This document shows, piece by piece, positions 1-6,991 of a stretch of 32,372 bases of DNA. Made by a program: the position numbers and the translations under genes. The stretch covers positions 1 through 32,372 of IMG/VR virus record IMGVR_UViG_3300020125_000075; one strand, 5' to 3'. Numbering within the stretch: the stretch's first letter is position 1; every line of letters starts with the position of its first letter. Source of the DNA: a virus. Below the pieces are notes generated by a model. The model saw only the letters and a list, made by a program, of their open reading frames with translations. It had not been told where the DNA came from and made no database searches.

Positions 1-127
1 AGACCGAAGCGGAATGAAGCGATTGCGTTGCGACTGCCATGTTCTGCGTGGAACTATATTTCTGTCCATGCTTCGCCAGATTTATCATCCTAGCGCGCTC
101 GACGTGAACTCGACGCATTGCCGTTAA
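1..127. repeat. Left copy of a 127-bp terminal direct repeat
   Basis: Bases 1-127 are identical to bases 32246-32372. An exact repeat of 127 bp at the two ends, equal to a common maximum assembly k-mer, is best explained as the overlap left when a circular contig is written linearly. The repeat lies inside a gene that reads through it in one frame, which supports the circular join and argues against a physical terminal repeat. Confidence 0.95.
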
Positions 128-421
128 TGCATCATCGTAGCCTTCGATCGTGAATTTACCCGCGGGTGAGTTCCACCATAGATCAACATGACGCGCATTA
201 AAGTCTCCGAGTGTTGTGGAATCCTGGTGGAAGAACTTGACCGTTCTGCGCTCGGTATCGGCGTCGATCTTAGCCAGTATTGGTTGAGCATCAGTGCGCA
301 GTGAGAATCCCAAAGCGCAAAGAGCGGACGAAAGACGAATGTCCGACGTTTCGAATCGACTGTCACCGATCGGTTGCTGGCCCGACGGTGCGTTAGCTAC
401 CGTCCCGCCGAGTGGCTGCAT
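1..421 (-). CDS. Tail-region protein of unknown function, N-terminal part (gene split by contig ends)
   Basis: On the minus strand an open frame starts at the ATG at 419-421, stays open to base 1 and continues in frame at 32245 down to the stop at 31941, giving 241 aa in total. The N-terminal part contains stretches such as LWWNSPAGKFTIEGYDDALT directly before the MRRVHVERARM segment encoded by the repeat, so the joined protein is continuous. It lies 24 bp after the 75-aa gene and overlaps the tail-assembly chaperone gene at its far end. I recognise no family. Its place between the tube-like proteins and the chaperone suggests a tail structural or assembly role. No clear Shine-Dalgarno precedes the ATG, but it is the only ATG upstream of the repeat in this frame. 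Confidence 0.75.
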   Translation of the reverse strand, partial: MQPLGGTVANAPSGQQPIGDSRFETSDIRLSSALCALGFSLRTDAQPILAKIDADTERRTVKFFHQDSTTLGDFNARHVDLWWNSPAGKFTIEGYDDALTAMRRVHVERARMINLAKHGQKYSSTQNMAVATQSLHSASV

Positions 422-445
422 CTGAATATGATCTGCATTTGGATT

Positions 446-673
446 TCAGCGCCCGACTGTCACCGTGGCTCCGCTTTTAGTCAGTAGAATTGCTTCGTCT
501 TCGGTCATGGAATCGCCGACCCGCCATTTGTCTTCGATTATCAATGCGCCGGTCATTTGAATGATTCTGTAATGCGACTCCACTATCTTTTGCCCCTGCG
601 CGTCAGTCGCATCCACTTTCTCGATCTGTAACGTGATCGCGGTCGCTTTGGATTTTACCTGTTTCGCTTTCAT
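446..673 (-). CDS. Small phage protein of unknown function, 75 aa
   Basis: The start codon immediately follows the stop of the 126-aa gene (TAAATG), so the two are translationally linked. The protein is short, charged and without Cys. Its C-terminal half (MTEDEAILLTKSGATVTVGR) looks like a small folded domain and not a membrane or signal segment. In this position between tube-like and chaperone genes many siphophages carry small tail accessory proteins. I cannot name a family. Confidence 0.7.
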   Translation of the reverse strand: MKAKQVKSKATAITLQIEKVDATDAQGQKIVESHYRIIQMTGALIIEDKWRVGDSMTEDEAILLTKSGATVTVGR

Positions 674-1054
674 TTAGAACGCAGCTCGCTGCATCCCGGT
701 CCATGTAGCCTCACGGAGTTGCCCGGCCTGATGTCCAAGCTCGAATCGATCCGTGTAAGTCGTGCCACTTGATACGCCGTTCCCTGTCTGAGTGTTCGTA
801 ATCGTCTGCGCCACTCCTATTGATGCTGCCATGAGTCCAGTCGAACCATTAGCTGCGCCCTTGATCGTGTATGTCGCCTTGAAATCATGGTAAACGGTCC
901 CAGAGATGTAACCCTTCGATCCGTCGTAAAAGTCGAACTTCGACGAATCCACCGTACGCGTAAACGAATCAATGATTATCGCGGTCTCGCTCGTCATCAG
1001 AAATACTCCGTTCGTCGTCAACGAACCGAGAAGGATTGGATCGCCGGCAGCCAT
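674..1054 (-). CDS. Putative tail tube or other virion protein, 126 aa
   Basis: Starts inside the stop of the 133-aa gene (TAATG overlap). The sequence is rich in Gly, Thr and Ser and of alternating beta character (for example SKGYISGTVYHDFKATYTIK), with no signal peptide or membrane segment. Gene order (joining protein, terminator-like protein, two beta-rich proteins, chaperone) makes this a candidate tail tube subunit. It is shorter than the lambda gpV tube protein, so the role is inferred from position and composition only. Confidence 0.6.
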   Translation of the reverse strand: MAAGDPILLGSLTTNGVFLMTSETAIIIDSFTRTVDSSKFDFYDGSKGYISGTVYHDFKATYTIKGAANGSTGLMAASIGVAQTITNTQTGNGVSSGTTYTDRFELGHQAGQLREATWTGMQRAAF

Positions 1055-1455
1055 TACATTGCGGTGTTCGAACCGGTAATATAGAAGTTGATCCGATTGT
1101 TGCCGATGCCAACTCCTAATGATGTGACATACATCCCGGTAACTCGGTCGTCATATGGGTTAATTTGTCCGGCGACATTGCCTACAATCGGAATATTTCC
1201 AACGTTGATGGTGAAGCCTGGCGCAAAATTAGGATCTCGCGAACAGATTACCAGATCCTGATTAGCGCTGGCAGCAACTGTGGCGACTCCGGCTATCGGG
1301 AAGTTCAATACCGCGTTGGCGAGCTTGTAAGTGCTGGAAACCGTATCGAGATATAGTGGTTGACCCTGAGTAATTGTCGCTCCTGCCGTGCCGGTGAAAA
1401 CGGTCGCAGAACTTGAATGCAGGACATTCGCGGCCGTGATTGAGAATGCAGCCAT
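1054..1455 (-). CDS. Beta-rich virion protein of unknown function, 133 aa
   Basis: I place the start at the ATG at 1453-1455 (MAAFSITAANVLHSSSATVF). An earlier alternative start would add 17 residues overlapping the end of the upstream gene. The segment GTAGATITQGQPLYLDTVSS and the following alternating hydrophobic pattern resemble small capsid-decoration or tail proteins that begin MA-S-ITA and carry TAGATI-AGQ-LYLD. It sits between the terminator-like gene and the tube-like gene, so either a tail or a decoration role is possible. Confidence 0.6.
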   Translation of the reverse strand: MAAFSITAANVLHSSSATVFTGTAGATITQGQPLYLDTVSSTYKLANAVLNFPIAGVATVAASANQDLVICSRDPNFAPGFTINVGNIPIVGNVAGQINPYDDRVTGMYVTSLGVGIGNNRINFYITGSNTAM

Positions 1456-1471
1456 CGAGACTGCAAAAATG

Positions 1472-1942
1472 TCAACCTGTCTGAGAGGCGATAAACACTG
1501 CGGCAACGGTTCTAATGCGCTCTAGGTCTTTATCTATACGTTGCGTAGCGTCCTGATTTGTGATTCCAAAGACCTTGATTGCAGGATTGGAAAACGTAGC
1601 CTCGCGGAACGGAATCACACCAGAAGCGAATGGACTCGGCATTAAACGTAGCCGAACCTTTTCGGTGAGCGAATCAAGTAGGGTTCCGTTGAAGTTATCC
1701 GCAGCTCCATTCACGCGAACCTCGACCTCCACGTTCAGATGCCTAATACCGGAACCAATCTTGAACTCTCCTCGGTCGGTTGCCGTAACGACGATCACCG
1801 AGGTCACTTCTTGATCGGTCGCCTGGTTATCTCCGCCGAGAGCGCCAGCATAATCGTGCTTATGAATTTCCTGCTGCTGCAGAACGGGATCACTCTGAAA
1901 ATCGGCGATGATCGAGTCCTCCAGTAATCCTTCAATGCTCAT
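1472..1942 (-). CDS. Putative tail terminator or completion protein, 156 aa
   Basis: ATG overlaps the stop of the joining protein (ATGA at 1939-1942). The protein has a central strand-rich part (EVTSVIVVTATDRGEF, LNVEVEVRVNG) and a helical C-terminus (IDKDLERIRTVAAVFIA), an alpha/beta pattern compatible with small gpU-like tail terminators. It follows a 107-aa joining-like protein and precedes the tube-like proteins, the usual place of a tail terminator. Function is inferred from order and length; no diagnostic motif is visible. Confidence 0.6.
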   Translation of the reverse strand: MSIEGLLEDSIIADFQSDPVLQQQEIHKHDYAGALGGDNQATDQEVTSVIVVTATDRGEFKIGSGIRHLNVEVEVRVNGAADNFNGTLLDSLTEKVRLRLMPSPFASGVIPFREATFSNPAIKVFGITNQDATQRIDKDLERIRTVAAVFIASQTG

Positions 1943-2262
1943 GTTCCGATAAAGCTGCTGAATTGAATCGCGAGACTCGGATTAGCGGGATCATCAACAA
2001 AGGTATTTTCAGCTGAGAGTCCTCCGGGAACGAATTGCTCTGCGGAGTTGGCGCGGCCGGTAATCTGGCGATCTTTGCCCGCCAGATTTATCACATCGCC
2101 CGTCTTCGGTAGATTATTGCCGAATAAATGCTTATTCGTCACTAGCACGTTCTGATCCGCATTAAGCGTGCAACCATAAGACTGACCAGCCCATCTAAAC
2201 GTGGTGCCAGTGACCGAAAAAGAGTCGGCAAGCGCGAGCGCAATATCGTCGGCAATCGCCAT
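1939..2262 (-). CDS. Putative head-tail joining protein, 107 aa
   Basis: First morphogenesis gene after the glycan cassette, beginning two bases after the stop of the glycosyltransferase gene. The start MAIADDIALALADSFSVTG is a short helix followed by beta-rich sequence, as in small head-closure or joining proteins. It is coupled by ATGA to the terminator-like gene, so head-completion functions appear to resume here after the cassette. Size and position support the call; there is no diagnostic motif. Confidence 0.55.
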   Translation of the reverse strand: MAIADDIALALADSFSVTGTTFRWAGQSYGCTLNADQNVLVTNKHLFGNNLPKTGDVINLAGKDRQITGRANSAEQFVPGGLSAENTFVDDPANPSLAIQFSSFIGT

Positions 2263-2263
2263 A

Positions 2264-3070
2264 TTAACTGGATGCTGTCACGTTCACTTTTCCTTCGTTT
2301 AATTTCTCGACAACCTCGTCGAGTGGGAAAATCGCGCTGCCTTCGTGCCTGAGTTGGATTCGCGTGTCGAGCATCACCTTGAATCCGAGTGCGCGCGCGC
2401 GGTCACAGAAAAACCAGTCCTCGCTCAGATATTCTTTGCTGACGACGCCTGCCGAAAAGAAGTCCCACTCATCCGCGCCGTGATTGGTATAGTGAGGAGA
2501 GGTTTGCCATTCATTGCGCAGTTGATCGATAACGGATTCAAGATGGTAGAAGTATTCTTCGGGAGATAATTTCGCTCTTAGCTCGGCAAGTTTCTCCGGA
2601 GAAGGACGTTCAATCGGTTGCCTGTCTTTCAGTTTTTCTAGAACTGATCGATGAATCCTAAGAAATCCGGTTCCGGCGCGTGCAATCTCGACGTATCCGC
2701 CGCAGGGCGTTTCCGGCTGTCCCGGCAGCGTGTTTAGACATGGTTCGATGCCTTTGCTCTTTTTGCAGTAGATGCCAGCGAGAAGAGGTTCATCCGACTC
2801 CATCAGGAAATCGATATGATGCTTGTCGAAGATGATGTCTGAATCGATGAAGAGAATGTAGTCGCGTTTCGTTTCGCGGAGGAAATGAGCCGCCGCGCGG
2901 TTTCTAGCCCGCGAGGGTAAACTGTCAGAGAAACGGTCAATGTGGATGTCTCGGTCCTTAAATCCTCGAAGGATAGAAAGAAGAAAATTGGCCCTGATCG
3001 CGCCGTGCCCATTATCAATTAGCGGCAGGAATATTGATGCCGTCCCGTTTAGGTTTAATATCTCTGACAT
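2264..3070 (-). CDS. GT-A fold glycosyltransferase, 268 aa
   Basis: The N-terminus (ASIFLPLIDNGHGAIRANFL) matches the nucleotide-sugar binding start of phage GT-A enzymes. It is followed by a DxD-type metal and sugar-nucleotide site in DYILFIDSDIIF. The C-terminal part LSEDWFFCDRARALGF resembles the Anp1/GT2-like acceptor region (E-D-x-x-F-C-x-R-A). It should transfer a sugar from a nucleotide donor in the cytoplasm. The ATG at 3068-3070 overlaps the 48-aa gene by 56 bp; no better start is visible. It is the last gene of the cassette and lies directly before the head-tail joining gene. The acceptor (virion protein, host glycan or DNA) cannot be read from the sequence. Confidence 0.85.
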   Translation of the reverse strand: MSEILNLNGTASIFLPLIDNGHGAIRANFLLSILRGFKDRDIHIDRFSDSLPSRARNRAAAHFLRETKRDYILFIDSDIIFDKHHIDFLMESDEPLLAGIYCKKSKGIEPCLNTLPGQPETPCGGYVEIARAGTGFLRIHRSVLEKLKDRQPIERPSPEKLAELRAKLSPEEYFYHLESVIDQLRNEWQTSPHYTNHGADEWDFFSAGVVSKEYLSEDWFFCDRARALGFKVMLDTRIQLRHEGSAIFPLDEVVEKLNEGKVNVTASS

Positions 3071-3161
3071 AAGATTCGTCTTTCGGTCGCATGACTGGTT
3101 TACCGCGTTTTTCTTTTTCTGCGATTGGAGGGATCACGCCCTCAAATTCCTGTTCTTTCAT
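3015..3161 (-). CDS. Small cassette protein of unknown function, 48 aa
   Basis: Begins at the ATG at 3159-3161, whose last bases form the TGA stop of the upstream GT-like gene (ATGA). It is highly charged, with many Lys, Arg, Glu and Asp and two Pro (for example IPPIAEKEKRGKPVMRPKDE), and has no membrane segment or Cys. The 4-bp coupling and its place between two glycosyltransferases suggest it is translated with the cassette. It may be an adaptor or regulator; no family is recognised. Confidence 0.6.
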   Translation of the reverse strand: MKEQEFEGVIPPIAEKEKRGKPVMRPKDESYVRDIKPKRDGINIPAAN

Positions 3162-3874
3162 TTGCTCGCTATGAGTTCGGCAATGTCGCTCATCACTATC
3201 TCGGCCCAGCGGCGCGAACCGTCCAGTCGTTCGGTAGAGAATTCGGCCATTAATGTGCTGGACACCGGTACCCCGCCGCGAATCAGATTTTCGGCCAGTA
3301 ATGTTTCGGGATGAAACGGGCAACCGTGCTTCAACAGGTTCGGAATTTCATCGTAAAGATTGAAATAAACTTCTGCGGCTCCGCGAGTCGAAATAGCCAA
3401 TCGATCATTGATGCCTCCGAACTTTCCCCACCATGGCGCGAAGCAAAACGTCCCGTATGCCGTAGCGCATTTTGTAAACGGCGGAGTAAATCTGTGAATC
3501 CAAAGATCCGGCCGGATGCGAATCACCACATCGAATGATTCAGTGGCCACAGAGGCGCAAAAGAAATCCCACACCTTTTTGTTTCCCCAATGCTGCAACA
3601 TTAGTTTTGAATGTGGTGCTGCGTTGGCATACGGAGCAGAAGCACCTGCCTCAATCGGGATCGCAGGCAAATCAATCGGGTCTTGATAACGTTCGACATT
3701 TACGTTTTCGTAATCGTCAGATAAGAGTTTTACGCTGTCCGCCTGCGCGTCGTCAACGCAACTAACGAAGAAATGGATGTCCGGTTCGTAATGCCTGAAG
3801 ATTTGCCATTTCTGCGTAGGGTAACACTTGGCGAAGGTTCGCATCTGACCGCTTATTAGAACTGCCGTTTTCAT
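3158..3874 (-). CDS. Glycosyltransferase-like surface polysaccharide protein, 238 aa
   Basis: Starts MKTAVLISGQMRTFAKCYPT, the hallmark opening (A-V-L-I-S-G-Q-x-R-T-F) of a family of putative glycosyltransferases found in capsule and lipopolysaccharide clusters. The motifs VVIRIRPDLWI and GGINDRLAIS fit the same family (R-x-D-L, then G-x-N-D-R). It is linked by ATGA overlaps to the 54-aa gene upstream and the 48-aa gene downstream. It probably works in the cytoplasm on a nucleotide-sugar donor; donor and acceptor are unknown. A sulfotransferase- or exostosin-like role cannot be excluded. Confidence 0.7.
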   Translation of the reverse strand: MKTAVLISGQMRTFAKCYPTQKWQIFRHYEPDIHFFVSCVDDAQADSVKLLSDDYENVNVERYQDPIDLPAIPIEAGASAPYANAAPHSKLMLQHWGNKKVWDFFCASVATESFDVVIRIRPDLWIHRFTPPFTKCATAYGTFCFAPWWGKFGGINDRLAISTRGAAEVYFNLYDEIPNLLKHGCPFHPETLLAENLIRGGVPVSSTLMAEFSTERLDGSRRWAEIVMSDIAELIASK

Positions 3875-4035
3875 TCCGGTTCAATTGTCTCGATAACGAC
3901 GTTTTCCCGTTCACCTATCTTTGTTTTCGACAATGCTTTTAGGAAATGATCAGAGTGGAATTTTCCTTCTTCGTGCGCCTGTAGTTCTTCAAGCGCCTCC
4001 TCGATATTCCGCATTGAGTAATATTTAATTTTCAT
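3871..4035 (-). CDS. Small cassette protein of unknown function, 54 aa
   Basis: A short frame fills the gap between the ThDP subunit and the GT-like gene. Its ATG (4033-4035) overlaps the upstream TGA, and its TGA (3871-3873) overlaps the downstream ATG. Exact 4-bp coupling on both sides is strong evidence that it is translated. The protein starts MKIKYYSMRNIEEALEELQA and is acidic and probably helical, with no Cys or membrane segment. Its position next to the PP subunit suggests a partner or regulatory peptide, which is inference. Confidence 0.65.
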   Translation of the reverse strand: MKIKYYSMRNIEEALEELQAHEEGKFHSDHFLKALSKTKIGERENVVIETIEPE

Positions 4036-4685
4036 CTTCGCATATGCATTTCGATCGCTTCCTTATCAAACTCGATCTTGAAACTGCAGCCGCTTCCTGC
4101 GTGCGGATATGTCGGCGTGTAGTGATAACGCCGAACGCATTTGAAAAGGTGCTCTAAGCCTTTGGCTTTTCCGCGGCGTGATTCGCGCGAAGTGTCAACG
4201 CTGCGGTTATTATCCTCGATGATAAACGTGCATGGCAGATCATTCGCCTCGACGAACATCGCAGCTTCGTAGAAATGCCCTTCCTCTTCGCCACCATCAC
4301 CGATGAAACACCAGACATGATCGTGCGTTCCGTAATCGGAAGAAGCTTCCCATTCTTTTCGTAACGTCCACGCGACGCCCGCCGCGATCCCCGCGCAACC
4401 AGCCAGAACCGCACTGCAAAGGAAATTGTGCTTGCGCGAATAGACAAACATCGAATCACCGTCACTGATCTTTTCCGATAGGATTACGGGATCGATGCCC
4501 GCCATGAGAGCATGATAGTGCGTCCGGTGCGTAGAAAATATCCAATCACCTTCTTTGATCTCTCCGAAGATCGAAACAAGTTCTTTCTCGTTGCCACCGC
4601 AAAGATGAATCAGCGAAGGAAGCAGGCCCGCCTCCCATGATGCTTTCACACCAGATTCGAAAGCAATTAGTCCTTCGGAGGTCAT
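4032..4685 (-). CDS. ThDP-dependent enzyme, E1-alpha-like PP subunit, 217 aa
   Basis: Carries the thiamine-diphosphate motif GDG at residues 129-131, 27 intervening residues, then NN at 159-160. Upstream, STHRTHYHALMAG (51-63) matches the E1-alpha signature S-T-x-R-G-H-x-H. The segment 83-107 aligns in style with the conserved glycine/alanine region of E1-alpha. Usual E1-alpha chains are about 320-370 aa, so this is a compact version made mostly of the PP domain. With the E1-beta-like PYR subunit at 5581-6108 it should form one ThDP active site. ATGA overlaps link it to the dehydrogenase gene and to the 54-aa gene. No E2 or lipoyl protein is encoded, so a classical acyl-CoA-forming complex is unlikely. 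The substrate is probably a 2-oxo acid or ketose used for glycan building. Confidence 0.85.
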   Translation of the reverse strand: MTSEGLIAFESGVKASWEAGLLPSLIHLCGGNEKELVSIFGEIKEGDWIFSTHRTHYHALMAGIDPVILSEKISDGDSMFVYSRKHNFLCSAVLAGCAGIAAGVAWTLRKEWEASSDYGTHDHVWCFIGDGGEEEGHFYEAAMFVEANDLPCTFIIEDNNRSVDTSRESRRGKAKGLEHLFKCVRRYHYTPTYPHAGSGCSFKIEFDKEAIEMHMRR

Positions 4686-5584
4686 TCCATTTCAATCAGC
4701 ACACGCCCGGCTTTTCCGTCGCGCATTAGTTGAATTCCTTCGTTGATTTGGTCGAGTTTGATCCTATGCGTGATTAGCTTTGGGTAATCGTTTAGCAAGC
4801 CATCGCGCCACATTTGGACATACCTCGGAATGTCTTCGTCTGGCTGAAATCCGCCGGCGGAAGTGCCGCCTGGTTGAAGCGAGATATATTTGTGAATGAA
4901 CGAAGGGTAGAATGTTCCAACCGTGTCGATTATTATGTCCGAGGCTGCCTTGTTTTGGAATACCGCTCCTAATTCCCTAACATTCGATAACTTCGATTTA
5001 TTTCGGTCCGTCCCGTAAACACGATTTGTTTTTAATCTCGCTGCTAGAATCAGCGCAAGTCCAACTCCGCCGCAACCAATGACGCAGACAGATTCGTTGC
5101 TTGTTGGCTTCGCTTCATTCTCGACAATCGCTAGTGCGGTCGAAAGCGCACAACCGAGAAGACAAGCCAGATCATTCGGAACATCGTCGTCGATCTTTGT
5201 CACGCGGTTTTCACTGACTGTCGAGTATTCAGAGAAGGTCGTAATCGGACCTCCTCGCAATGGCACATCAGGAAGCCACATTCCATAGAAAGCCTGCGGA
5301 ACATCCATTCCTGCTCCCTTGCGCCAGTGTAAAACGCATTTGTCTCCATGGTTAATATGCGTCACGCCTTTGCCGATCTTTTCGATGATGCCGAAACCCT
5401 CATGACCTAACAGATGCGGAAGATGCGAACGGTCGCCCTTAATGCCATCTATTTCCTGAAGTTGAGATCCGCAAATACCAGCACATAAGATTCGGACCAA
5501 AACCTGACCCGCTTCAGGTTCCGGAACTTTGAGATCGACTATCGACAACCGATCTCCTATTCGGTGAAGAACGGCAACTTTCAC
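4682..5584 (-). CDS. Zinc-binding medium-chain dehydrogenase, 300 aa
   Basis: GroES-like domain with catalytic-zinc ligands C38 (AGICGS), H61-E62 (LGHEGFG) and C145 (LLGCALS), then a Rossmann motif GCGGVG at 170-175 and an Asp at 193 suggesting NAD preference. The GHEG and VLHWRKG combination recalls dehydrogenases of surface-polysaccharide clusters. The four-cysteine structural-zinc lobe of classical alcohol dehydrogenases is absent between G80 and Y120. I start at the GTG at 5582-5584, which overlaps the upstream TGA (GTGA); a longer frame exists but would run 99 bp into the neighbour. It ends in an ATGA overlap with the PP subunit, so it sits between the two halves of the ThDP enzyme. It probably reduces or oxidises the product of that enzyme. 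Confidence 0.88.
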   Translation of the reverse strand: MKVAVLHRIGDRLSIVDLKVPEPEAGQVLVRILCAGICGSQLQEIDGIKGDRSHLPHLLGHEGFGIIEKIGKGVTHINHGDKCVLHWRKGAGMDVPQAFYGMWLPDVPLRGGPITTFSEYSTVSENRVTKIDDDVPNDLACLLGCALSTALAIVENEAKPTSNESVCVIGCGGVGLALILAARLKTNRVYGTDRNKSKLSNVRELGAVFQNKAASDIIIDTVGTFYPSFIHKYISLQPGGTSAGGFQPDEDIPRYVQMWRDGLLNDYPKLITHRIKLDQINEGIQLMRDGKAGRVLIEME

Positions 5585-6108
5585 ATGAAATCCTTGTATT
5601 CGACCAAAGCTGTTGAGAATTCCGAAAGCATGGCATGAGCGTGAAGGTATTCGGCGGCAATTTGGCTTGCATCTCCAAGGCAAATCACCGGAAAAGAAAC
5701 AAGCGACCTCAGCGCAGGACTATGGTCTTGAGTATGTGTCTTTCCGGTGAACAAAGGTTTATGCCGATTCCCGACAACGATCCTCAGTATCATCGTCGGA
5801 TTAAATTCGACATGACTGATTTCGCCGATCTTGTCTAAGTGATTTACGATTGCATCCATAGCGTTCAAGATGAAGTCGAATCGCTCGATGAACACGACAG
5901 GTTTTAGACCCTTCAGCGACAGTCCTATTGCGAAGCTAACCATGAGAGATTCAGCAACCGGCATTTCAATCAGTTGCGACCCAGGAACGTTCTTTAGCGT
6001 GCCCATCGCTTTGCCGTTCGTCACTCCGTAGCCGATAAATCGAACAAGCGGGTCGACCGCAAGCGCGTCCATTGCCGCGGTCAGTTCGTCTTTATAGAAG
6101 GCCGGCAT
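5581..6108 (-). CDS. ThDP-dependent enzyme, E1-beta-like PYR subunit, 175 aa
   Basis: Matches the transketolase pyrimidine-binding domain. The motif MPVAESLMVSFAIGLSLKG places the catalytic Glu at residue 53, and VFIERFDFILNAMDAIVNH resembles the E1-beta F-x-D-F-x-x-x-A-x-D-Q-I-V-N signature. GKTHTQDHSPALRS fits the following loop (H-S-x-x-L). Normal E1-beta proteins are about 325 aa and carry a C-terminal transketolase domain; this one stops after the PYR domain. The ATG at 6106-6108 overlaps the upstream gene by 17 bp and has a GAAGAGG ribosome-binding sequence. It is coupled by GTGA to the dehydrogenase. The pairing with the separate PP subunit is inferred from motifs and gene order. Confidence 0.85.
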   Translation of the reverse strand: MPAFYKDELTAAMDALAVDPLVRFIGYGVTNGKAMGTLKNVPGSQLIEMPVAESLMVSFAIGLSLKGLKPVVFIERFDFILNAMDAIVNHLDKIGEISHVEFNPTMILRIVVGNRHKPLFTGKTHTQDHSPALRSLVSFPVICLGDASQIAAEYLHAHAMLSEFSTALVEYKDFM

Positions 6109-6940
6109 GTTTCAAAACCTCTTCAGCTTCCTCTATTTTCTCACAATGCATGGTATTTGCGCTCAGGTTGACCCTCTCATTGTCCAAAAGAATAATCCGG
6201 TGCTTTATACTGTCACGGTTCCAAACGTTGAACGTCGGCCAACTGGGACCCGTGCTGACCATCAGGATTGTGTGGCAATGAAGGCTAAGATGCCCGATTT
6301 GAGTTGCCGTGAAATAAGGCTTAGCTAAACCGGAACCGCTCGTAACCACATGGAAGTCGTTGTACTCGAGCCGGTAGATAATTTGTTCAAGTTTAGATGC
6401 GTTGAAGTCGTGAAACTGTCCGCTAGCCGGCGGACTGTTAATTACCAGGACGTCGAAAGGAACCAAGTTATGAATCGGGGTCTTGATTGCCGGGTAATCG
6501 AAAAGCATATCTGACGGATCGCGCATTGGATTTTCGACTTCCATGCGTTCGCACAGATATGGGAACCACTCTTTCAAGTGAAACTCGATGAAGTCGTTCC
6601 TGATCTCGCTTTTATACCAAAATCCATTCGCTCCGCGCCAGGAATTGATGCTTCTATTGTGATCCCAGTTTTTGGGATAATCAGGATTTGGTTGCGATGC
6701 AGCGTGATGGAATTCGCGACTACCGTCGAACGGGTATCGGTAAAAAGTATCGTGTTCTATCTCGGTAATCTTGATGTTCGGTATATCGACAACCACCGGC
6801 TCGATCTGCCGCCGATACTGCCAACCTGCAGCATGAATGAACTGACGATCCGGATTGGCAAGCGCGACTTTCCGAAGGAAATGGAGATGGACGAGATTGT
6901 CGCCTAAATGAAACGCGTTATGCGTCCGTATGGTCTGCAT
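6092..6940 (-). CDS. GT-B glycosyltransferase-like protein, probably GT9-related, 282 aa
   Basis: First gene after the terminator and promoter at 6952-7018. The N-terminus (HNAFHLGDNLVHLHFLRKVA) has the G-D-x-L plus leucine-rich helix typical of GT9 heptosyltransferase-like enzymes. The C-terminal half has a second Rossmann-like part (VVTSGSGLAKPY) and LMVSTGPSWPTFNVW, which looks like the GT9 donor-binding loop (S-T-D-S-G-x-x-H-x-A) with changed residues. The start codon lies only 11 nt from the -10 box, so the transcript would be nearly leaderless. It probably adds a sugar to a glycan. The family call is from motif resemblance only. Confidence 0.6.
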   Translation of the reverse strand: MQTIRTHNAFHLGDNLVHLHFLRKVALANPDRQFIHAAGWQYRRQIEPVVVDIPNIKITEIEHDTFYRYPFDGSREFHHAASQPNPDYPKNWDHNRSINSWRGANGFWYKSEIRNDFIEFHLKEWFPYLCERMEVENPMRDPSDMLFDYPAIKTPIHNLVPFDVLVINSPPASGQFHDFNASKLEQIIYRLEYNDFHVVTSGSGLAKPYFTATQIGHLSLHCHTILMVSTGPSWPTFNVWNRDSIKHRIILLDNERVNLSANTMHCEKIEEAEEVLKHAGLL

Positions 6941-6951
6941 CTGGTTCGCAA

Positions 6952-6980
6952 CTTCTAACGGTTGGGTTTCATGCTGTCAA
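6952..6980 (-). promoter_or_regulatory. Sigma-70-type promoter for the glycan cassette
   Basis: On the minus strand a perfect -35 TTGACA (6975-6980) is followed by a 17-nt spacer and a -10 TAGAAG (6952-6957). The ATG of the GT9-like gene begins 11 nt downstream, implying a very short leader. It lies directly after the rho-independent terminator at 6992-7018. The same hexamers, spacer and gap to the start codon recur at 20605-20633. Confidence 0.75.
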
Positions 6981-6991
6981 CAGAAAAAGAA

